Positions 23,114 through 28,144 of a stretch of DNA of 28,144 bases are shown here, piece after piece (positions within the stretch are counted from its first letter, which is position 1; the number at the start of each line of letters is the position of its first letter). The notes under the pieces were generated by a model. That model searched no databases, was not told the origin of the DNA, and saw nothing but the letters and a program-made list of their open reading frames with translations. Position numbers and translations under genes: made by a program. Origin of the DNA: CAZJKE01 sp964546585 (GTDB taxonomy: Bacteria; Planctomycetota; Phycisphaerae; Phycisphaerales; SM1A02); assembly GCA_964546585.1 (NCBI GenBank), contig CAZJKE010000020.1, positions 1-28,144 of the forward strand, written 5' to 3'.

Positions 23114-23884
23114 ATGAACAATCCAGATACAGGGCCGAGCAGTGTACCGACAGCGGTCATGGTCGAGGTGCTGGCGGACGACAAGGTGCTTGTACAGGAG
23201 GCCGAACGCCTCCAGAGCCAATTGAACCCGTGCACGGAACCCTCTTTGGTGGTTTCCTTTTCCAACAACGGGGTGGAGTTGCGGCCCCCCGGGGTCCGTG
23301 CCGGAAGCGGATTCATGGTCGACTTCCTTCGCATCGAGCGGCGAACCGGCACAGGAAACCTGTCGCTGAAACAGCAACTTCCTCGAGCGATCGGTTCTTG
23401 TCCAAGGAAGGTCGTGGACGCGACAGCCGGGTTCGGGCGAGACGCGGCGATGCTCGGGCTCATGGGGTACGAGGTAACGGCGCTGGAGCGGTCGCCGGTT
23501 GTCGCAGCGATGCTGCGAGACGGTTTTCGCCGAGCATCGCGAGATGAGGCGTTCGCGGCGGCCATGGGTGAGAGGCTTCAGGTTGTCGAGATGTGCGCGA
23601 TGACATGGCTTGAGGATCACAACGAACAGATCGACACGATTTTCATGGATCCAATGTTTCCACCCAAACGGAAGAAGTCAGCGCTGCCGCCAGGGCATGT
23701 GCAACTCTTGCAGGAACTTGTCGGGCCGGCCACGGATGACGATGCGTTGCTCCGCACGGCCAGATCGCGCGCCAGGCGTGTGGTCGTCAAGCGCCCATAT
23801 CACGCCCCACCGCTTACGGAGGAACCCACGCGGTGTACCACCGGGAAACTCGTGCGGTATGACATCTATGAAAAAGGTGTTTGA
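23114..23884 (+). CDS. rsmJ: 16S rRNA (guanine1516-N2)-methyltransferase
   Basis: This 256-residue protein is a SAM methyltransferase of the RsmJ type, which modifies G1516 of 16S rRNA. It shows VDATAGFGRDA (101-111), ALERSPVVAAML (123-134), MDPMFPPKRKKSA (178-190) and VVVKRPYHAPPL (223-234), all close to E. coli RsmJ as I recall it. The ATG at 23114 directly abuts the start of the divergent lipoprotein gene (CATATG). An ATG at 23159 gives a length and N-terminus nearer the E. coli protein and would leave 45 bp for promoters, so it may be the true start. The gene stands alone, and tRNA-Ala lies opposite after it. Confidence 0.9.
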   Translation: MNNPDTGPSSVPTAVMVEVLADDKVLVQEAERLQSQLNPCTEPSLVVSFSNNGVELRPPGVRAGSGFMVDFLRIERRTGTGNLSLKQQLPRAIGSCPRKVVDATAGFGRDAAMLGLMGYEVTALERSPVVAAMLRDGFRRASRDEAFAAAMGERLQVVEMCAMTWLEDHNEQIDTIFMDPMFPPKRKKSALPPGHVQLLQELVGPATDDDALLRTARSRARRVVVKRPYHAPPLTEEPTRCTTGKLVRYDIYEKGV

Positions 23885-23925
23885 CACCCCCAACAGGCGA
23901 CCAGTGTTCTTTCTCGGCCTGCTAG

Positions 23926-23998
23926 TGGAGCGTACCGGGCTCGAACCGGTAACCTCCGCCTTGCAAAGGCGGCGCTCTCCCAATTGAGCTAACGCCCC
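23926..23998 (-). tRNA. tRNA-Ala (anticodon TGC)
   Basis: A 73-base cloverleaf is seen on the minus strand. The acceptor GGGGCGT pairs with ACGCTCC (one G-U pair), the D-arm is GCTCAATTGGGAGAGC, the anticodon stem CCGCC/GGCGG encloses TTTGCAA with TGC at 23965-23963, and the T-arm contains GGTTCGAGCCC with discriminator A. No CCA is encoded. It lies 81 bases after the SH3-domain gene on the same strand. Confidence 0.97.
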
Positions 23999-24016
23999 AG
24001 GTTCAAGATCGAACCT
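23999..24016 (-). other. Hairpin abutting the tRNA-Ala 5' end
   Basis: The perfect arms AGGTTC and GAACCT with a 6-base loop end exactly at the first base of tRNA-Ala. There is no T-run. It may be a processing element or chance. Confidence 0.35.
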
Positions 24017-24027
24017 GCTGTAGACAT

Positions 24028-24072
24028 CCCCACGACACCGCCGATGGGAGTCAATCCGACGACGCCGTGGGG
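24028..24072 (-). other. Long-loop inverted repeat after the SH3-domain gene
   Basis: CCCCACG and CGTGGGG, seven bases each, enclose a 31-base loop eight bases after the SH3-gene stop. It may help end that transcript, but there is no T-run. A TTGACT in the loop on the minus strand could be part of a tRNA-Ala promoter, without a clear -10. Confidence 0.3.
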
Positions 24073-24079
24073 AAGCAGG

Positions 24080-25309
24080 TCATTCTACCGGTTCAGGGAC
24101 GACTGCGGTTGCCGCGGGGGCAAGCAGGTCGAGTCGCTGCGGTGCAACAACCTGCACCCTCCACTGCGGGTCCCAGTTTCGCGAACCACTGACGCCGATG
24201 GTCTGGCCGAGCATCGATGTCAAATCCCATGCGTCGGTCTGCGGGATGTAGGCCACCGTGCGACCTGATCGTGGGTCCTGCAGGCGATACATCATGGGTC
24301 GAAGACGACCATCAAAGGTGTTGGATAGAGCCAGGCGGCCGATCGCGGCGTATTCGCCACTGATGGCCATGGCCAGTTTGTAGGCGTCCACATCTTCTGC
24401 GCCAGTAGCAAGTTCCATTCGGAGCGTCTCGATGCGAATTTCCTGTTCCTGCACCGCCGCCCATATTTCCATCTGCTTGGCGCGAGCGCCGGCGACCCGC
24501 TGAATCACCAGATCCTCCGTGTTCTCTTCCATCAGTTGCACATACAGGTCGTGAAGCGGCGTGATCTCTGCGCCGATGATGGCCTCAGCCGAGGTTCGCG
24601 CCCATGCGTCCTCCAGGCCGGCGAGTGTGATCGGCGCCGTCGTGTCTTCTGGCTCCTCGGCAATCACCGGAGTTTCGGTTGGAACAACGGGTGCGGGTTC
24701 AGTCCTGGCAGCAGTTTCCTGCGGGGTAATCTGAACTCTGGCCGCGGTGCCTGGCGACGCCATGAACGCAGTACTCTGTTCCGTCGTTGCCGGCTTGAGA
24801 TACGCGGCGTTCACCCAAGCGCTTCCCGTTGCGGGCATCTGCACAGTGTGAACGACATAGGCGGGGGGGTGCAGCGTTCCCGGCTCCATGGTGACGCTTT
24901 CAATAACCTGCACGGTGTCGCCGTTACGCAACTTCGCAACGGGCCGCCACGATCGATACAGTTCGTCGGTGTCGATGTTCTTGGCGATGACTTCAAGATC
25001 ACTCTGCGAGGTGCCGGTCTTCTCGGTGACGGAGAATCTCGCCGCGTCCGCAGCCGGGTACTTCACATATCCAACCGTGTCTGCAAAAACACTGCCGATT
25101 GTGTCGACTCTGTACCAGTTGTGCCGCTGACCGGTGACAAGAAGGAGGTCACCCGCCTGCAGGGATTCCATTGGGTAGTAGGACTCGTTTGCCCCGCAAC
25201 GAACAAAGGCACCATCCGTCGTCACTGTTGCAACCCACGTGTCCTGCGCTTGTGCCGCAGCGGCGAGTCCAAGTACGATCGTTCCAAGTGCGTGTACAGC
25301 AGTAGACAT
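24080..25309 (-). CDS. Exported protein with SH3-like domains, function unknown
   Basis: This 409-residue protein has a signal peptide (about 1-21, AAAAQAQ-DTW). A bacterial SH3-like domain covers about 25-85 (GAFVRCGANESYYPMESLQ, NWYRVDT, GYVKYP), and a second similar one about 115-172 (NGDTVQVIESV, AWVNAAYLKP). A proline/glutamate-rich linker (about 195-230) and a helical stretch (about 230-330) follow, then a small C-terminal beta region (about 335-395). Such SH3 domains often bind cell-wall peptides or mediate envelope contacts. No enzyme motif is seen. The ATG at 25309 is fixed by a strong AGGAGG. It is divergent from the TolC-family gene, and tRNA-Ala follows. A periplasmic location is inferred. 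Confidence 0.75.
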   Translation of the reverse strand: MSTAVHALGTIVLGLAAAAQAQDTWVATVTTDGAFVRCGANESYYPMESLQAGDLLLVTGQRHNWYRVDTIGSVFADTVGYVKYPAADAARFSVTEKTGTSQSDLEVIAKNIDTDELYRSWRPVAKLRNGDTVQVIESVTMEPGTLHPPAYVVHTVQMPATGSAWVNAAYLKPATTEQSTAFMASPGTAARVQITPQETAARTEPAPVVPTETPVIAEEPEDTTAPITLAGLEDAWARTSAEAIIGAEITPLHDLYVQLMEENTEDLVIQRVAGARAKQMEIWAAVQEQEIRIETLRMELATGAEDVDAYKLAMAISGEYAAIGRLALSNTFDGRLRPMMYRLQDPRSGRTVAYIPQTDAWDLTSMLGQTIGVSGSRNWDPQWRVQVVAPQRLDLLAPAATAVVPEPVE

Positions 25310-25316
25310 GCTCTGA

Positions 25317-25322
25317 CCTCCT
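25317..25322 (-). promoter_or_regulatory. Strong Shine-Dalgarno AGGAGG of the SH3-domain gene
   Basis: AGGAGG on the minus strand lies seven bases before the ATG at 25309. It decides the start against a longer frame beginning at 25384. A second GGAGG lies just upstream. Confidence 0.65.
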
Positions 25323-25435
25323 CGACCTCCGTGCTTTGGAGGGTCTTCACGAGCGAGCGTACCCGCCCCAAACGCCCGCGGCAAGGGGGTGTGGACAGGC
25401 TGTCGACAGTTGTCAGGAATGAACCTCCAGGCTGG

Positions 25436-25441
25436 TATTCT
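25436..25441 (+). promoter_or_regulatory. Extended -10-like TGGTATTCT before the TolC-family gene
   Basis: TATTCT preceded by TGG resembles an extended -10. It ends three bases before the ATG at 25445 and six before the ATG at 25448, so a leaderless start at the second ATG is possible. TTGTCA at 25410-25415 is a possible -35, but the 20-base spacing is long. Confidence 0.33.
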
Positions 25442-25444
25442 CTG

Positions 25445-27181
25445 ATGATGCCGAACTCGGTTCGAGCCATCCTGACAGGTGTTGCGGCCGCGATGATCGG
25501 CGGTTGTGCATCACCCCTCGATGGCGGCGATTCTGGCCTCAAGCCTGTGGCAGAGGCACTGGTCGAGGCCGAATTGACACAGGGCGGGGAACCACGGCTG
25601 ATGCTCCCCGGGGTAGAGACCCGGATTGAAACGACCTTGGCCGCCCGCAGGGAGGAACTGGATGCGTTGACGCCCGCTACGGACGCCAACTGGCTGACAC
25701 CCGAAGGTCTCGGCCTTGACAGCGAGGCAGTAGAGAGCGTCCAGGTAGGACGGAGGTCTGTTGTGGAGGCTGCGCTGGCAAACAACATCGACCTCCAACT
25801 GGCCCGTCTGCAGCCGGTGATCAGCCACGAGTCGGTTGTGCAGGCCGAAGCCGCATTCGACCTCGTGTTGGGTGCGGGCACATCGCGTCAACACTCCAAG
25901 ACTCCACAACAACGGGCGATTGTCGGCAATGTGCCGCTGGGCGCGTCGGAATCTACGCGAGAAACCTGGGACTTTGATGGCTCCCTTGCGAAGTCGCTGC
26001 AAAGTGGCGGAACAGTCTCGTTGACGACCGACCTGACACGCACAAGTAGCGATGCGTCTGGAGTCACCTACGACCCGAACCCCGCATGGAGCGGGGTTGG
26101 GACCATCGGGCTGGATCAGCCGATTCTTCGGGGGTTTGGCAGGGATGTAACGCTTGCCGACATTCGGCTTGCAGGAATTCTCGAGGCGCAGGATGTTGAG
26201 GCGCTCCGGGCGTCTTTTCAGGATGTTATTACTGACACGGAGTCGGCGTGGTGGAACCTCGCGATGCAATGGCGAACATTGCAGGTGCGGTTGTGGCTTC
26301 TGGAAGCAGGCATGACCGTCGCGGATGTACTGGAGATACGCCGCGACTACGACACATCGCCGGCCGATTACGCCCAGGCTGTCGCCACGGTTGAGCAGCG
26401 GCGATCTGATGTCATTCAGCAACAGCAGGCGGTTCAGGACGCATCTGATGCGTTGAAGGTGTTGATGAACGACCCAGACCTTCCTCTCAGCGGAAGTTCG
26501 ATTCTTCGTCCTTCGGGCCTGATGGAGGCGGGTGAAATCAGCGTCTCGCCTCGCGAATCCATCATGACCGCCATGGCTCATCGGCCGGACCTGCGGCAAC
26601 TGGCGATGTCGATCGATCGGGAGGCGATCGATGTGGAGGTTGCTGACAACGCGATGCTGCCGGCGCTTGACTTGCAGGCTCAGTTGTCATTTCAGGGTCT
26701 CGACGACAGCGCGACTGGTTCCTACAGCGAGGTATTCCACACCGATTACATCAACTATCTGGTCGGGCTCTCGTTTGAGTATCCGATTGGAAACCGCGGC
26801 GCCAAGGCCCGGTACAGGCAAGCGCGGCAGGAGCGTGCGGCTGCGGCCCTGAAGTACTCCAGAGGCGTGCAGTCGGCCATCGCTGAGGTACGGGATGCGA
26901 TCAGGAGCATTTCCACGAACGCGGAGTTGGTTGATGTGACGCGTTCCTATCGAGTGGCGCAAGCAGAGAGCATGCGGACGCTGCAGGTTGAGGAGGATCT
27001 GATAGCGAACCTCACACCGACCTTCTTGAACCTGAAATTGCAGACCCAGGCCGGGCTTGCCAACGCGCGCATTGCCGAGTTTCAGGCCATCGCCGATTTC
27101 AATGTTGCGATCGCCGACCTGTACCGGGCAACCGGAACCACGCTGCAGATGCATCAGATCAACCTGTCTTCGCAGCCGTGA
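25445..27181 (+). CDS. TolC-family outer-membrane efflux lipoprotein
   Basis: This 578-residue protein starts with a lipoprotein signal (lipobox MIGGC, C21). After an N-terminal extension of about 80 residues it shows two outer-membrane-efflux repeats. One begins at SVVEAALANNIDLQLARLQP and the other at SIMTAMAHRPDLRQLAMSID. Each is followed by long heptad-like helices, with beta segments such as VGLSFEYPIGNRGAKARYRQA. Trimers of this family form export ducts through the outer membrane. No adaptor or inner-membrane pump gene is adjacent, so the partner is unknown. The second ATG at 25448 may be the true start. The long frame upstream of 25445 is antisense to the SH3 gene and is not coding. 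tsaC overlaps the stop by four bases. Confidence 0.88.
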   Translation: MMPNSVRAILTGVAAAMIGGCASPLDGGDSGLKPVAEALVEAELTQGGEPRLMLPGVETRIETTLAARREELDALTPATDANWLTPEGLGLDSEAVESVQVGRRSVVEAALANNIDLQLARLQPVISHESVVQAEAAFDLVLGAGTSRQHSKTPQQRAIVGNVPLGASESTRETWDFDGSLAKSLQSGGTVSLTTDLTRTSSDASGVTYDPNPAWSGVGTIGLDQPILRGFGRDVTLADIRLAGILEAQDVEALRASFQDVITDTESAWWNLAMQWRTLQVRLWLLEAGMTVADVLEIRRDYDTSPADYAQAVATVEQRRSDVIQQQQAVQDASDALKVLMNDPDLPLSGSSILRPSGLMEAGEISVSPRESIMTAMAHRPDLRQLAMSIDREAIDVEVADNAMLPALDLQAQLSFQGLDDSATGSYSEVFHTDYINYLVGLSFEYPIGNRGAKARYRQARQERAAAALKYSRGVQSAIAEVRDAIRSISTNAELVDVTRSYRVAQAESMRTLQVEEDLIANLTPTFLNLKLQTQAGLANARIAEFQAIADFNVAIADLYRATGTTLQMHQINLSSQP

Positions 27182-28131
27182 GCGGCATCGTTCCATCTTC
27201 GCCCGAGCAGTTGGCGAGGGCCGTCGACCGCCTTTCACAGGGCGAATTGGTCGCATTTCCGACCGAGACGGTCTACGGGCTTGGGTGTGACACCTTCAAC
27301 GCTGATGCGATTCAGAAGGTGTATCAGTGCAAGGGGCGGCCCATCGACAACCCACTGATTGCCCACCTTCTTGATTGGACATGGGTGGATCGTGTGGCAA
27401 CGGGATGGGATGCGCTGTGCGCTGCGCTGGCGGACGCGTTCTGGCCAGGCGCATTGACGTTGGTGTTACATCGCGGGGATGGGGTACCCAACGATGCGAC
27501 CGGCGGGCGGGATACGATTGCCGTGCGGTGTCCACAACACCCGGTGGCGAGAGATTTGCTGGCAGCGTTTGACGGACCGGTATCCGCGCCATCGGCAAAC
27601 CGGTCCGGCCATGTGTCGCCAACAACTGCTGCACATGTTGCGAGCGAGTTTGGTGACGAAAGGGACCTTCTTATTCTCGATGGCGGTGCTTGTGTGCAGG
27701 GCATCGAATCGACGGTTGTGTCGATGGTTGGCGAGGCGACACTGCTTCGGCCCGGGACAATTGGCTGCGAGGCGATTGAGGCAATCATCGGGCCGGTGGT
27801 TTCCGCACCGGTGTTGGCGCAGGATCATGCGCCGGGGACTGCCGCGTCACACTATGCACCCGAGACAACATTGGTTGTAACGATGGATCCAGGCAAGGCC
27901 GTTGCAGAGATGGGTGGCCCCTGTGCCGCGCTGCTGCTCAGCGCGGACATCGGCGGCGATTGTGATGTGATTCGGATGCCTGAAACAGCAGCGGCGTACG
28001 GACAAGGGCTTTACGCAGCGATTCGGAGGGCCGATGCCTCTGACGCGATGCTGATTGTTGTGGAAAAGCCGCCAACTCACCCGGAGTGGGATGCCATCCA
28101 CGACCGGCTCCGCCGCGCCGCCGCCACATAA
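27178..28131 (+). CDS. tsaC: L-threonylcarbamoyladenylate synthase, two-domain Sua5 type
   Basis: This 317-residue protein makes threonylcarbamoyl-AMP for the t6A modification at position 37 of ANN-decoding tRNAs. The YrdC domain shows FPTETVYGLGCD (27-38), the KGRP loop (52-55), PGALTLVL and SAPSANRSGHVSPTTA. A linker with APGTAASHYAPE leads to the smaller C-terminal Sua5 domain, so this is the Sua5 rather than the short TsaC form. The GTG at 27178 overlaps the TolC-gene stop as GTGA, suggesting coupled translation. The gene is complete. Confidence 0.94.
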   Translation: MSGIVPSSPEQLARAVDRLSQGELVAFPTETVYGLGCDTFNADAIQKVYQCKGRPIDNPLIAHLLDWTWVDRVATGWDALCAALADAFWPGALTLVLHRGDGVPNDATGGRDTIAVRCPQHPVARDLLAAFDGPVSAPSANRSGHVSPTTAAHVASEFGDERDLLILDGGACVQGIESTVVSMVGEATLLRPGTIGCEAIEAIIGPVVSAPVLAQDHAPGTAASHYAPETTLVVTMDPGKAVAEMGGPCAALLLSADIGGDCDVIRMPETAAAYGQGLYAAIRRADASDAMLIVVEKPPTHPEWDAIHDRLRRAAAT

Positions 28132-28144
28132 CCAATCGCCGCGT

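Noticed and set aside
23114..23620. Upstream extension of the Dabb lipoprotein frame to 299 residues
   Set aside because: It is antisense to rsmJ and would bury the lipoprotein signal peptide inside the protein.
24536..25444. N-terminal part of an 881-residue plus-strand frame
   Set aside because: It is antisense to the SH3-domain gene, which has a signal peptide and AGGAGG. The real TolC-family start with a lipobox is at 25445 or 25448.
25511..26599. 362-residue minus-strand frame
   Set aside because: Antisense shadow of the TolC-family gene with no family features.
1..28144. CRISPR arrays, insertion sequences, prophage or integron features
   Set aside because: No regularly spaced repeats, transposase or integrase motifs, or long terminal repeats were seen, although both tRNA genes were inspected as possible integration sites.

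Overview
The window is a densely packed bacterial chromosomal segment of moderately high GC (roughly 55-60 % by eye). It holds 20 protein genes and two tRNA genes, no transposase, integrase, CRISPR array or phage gene, and no gene-free stretch over 300 bases. Housekeeping genes (dnaA, holB, argS, lgt, trpD, tsaC, rnz, rsmJ) sit beside lipoprotein, TolC-type and paired M16 peptidase genes, so a diderm (Gram-negative) bacterium is likely. A planctomycete-like lineage would fit the mix of families, but this is only an impression.

Layout. Positions 1-5365 carry carbon metabolism: prpD (cut by the window edge) translationally coupled to a class I fbp, a divergent thiolase, and a minus-strand pair of arsC and a cobalamin-domain/MeaB-type GTPase fusion. 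Positions 5387-9010 are argS followed by a three-part VKOR-DsbA-DsbA-like thiol oxidoreductase. Positions 8976-14542 alternate strands tightly: comEC (-), holB (+), lgt (-), trpD (+), with convergent genes overlapping at their 3' ends. Positions 14543-14798 are a convergent spacer with origin-like features next to dnaA. From 23113 down to 14799 one long minus-strand series runs: Dabb-domain lipoprotein, active M16 peptidase, inactive M16 partner, SAM methyltransferase, polyprenyl synthetase, tRNA-Glu, RNase Z, dnaA. Most protein junctions within it are 4-bp overlaps or gaps of a few bases. To the right, rsmJ (+), tRNA-Ala (-), a two-SH3-domain exported protein (-), a TolC-family lipoprotein (+) and tsaC (+) complete the window.

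How the genes work together. PrpD (methylcitrate route) and the B12/GTPase protein (methylmalonyl or isobutyryl mutase route) both concern propionyl-CoA or branched short acyl-CoA metabolism, and FBPase would move the resulting carbon into gluconeogenesis. VKOR-DsbA, Lgt, the M16 pair and the TolC lipoprotein belong to the cell envelope. tRNA-Glu lies directly upstream of RNase Z, the enzyme expected to mature it.

The most interesting items are the split IcmF-like B12/G-protein fusion, the VKOR-DsbA fusion whose second DsbA-like copy has lost its active-site cysteines, the tRNA-Glu/rnz arrangement, a symmetric -10-like element between arsC and argS, and a recurring placement of TANNNT elements 6-10 bases before starts that lack a Shine-Dalgarno. 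I see no clear undescribed defence or mobile system.
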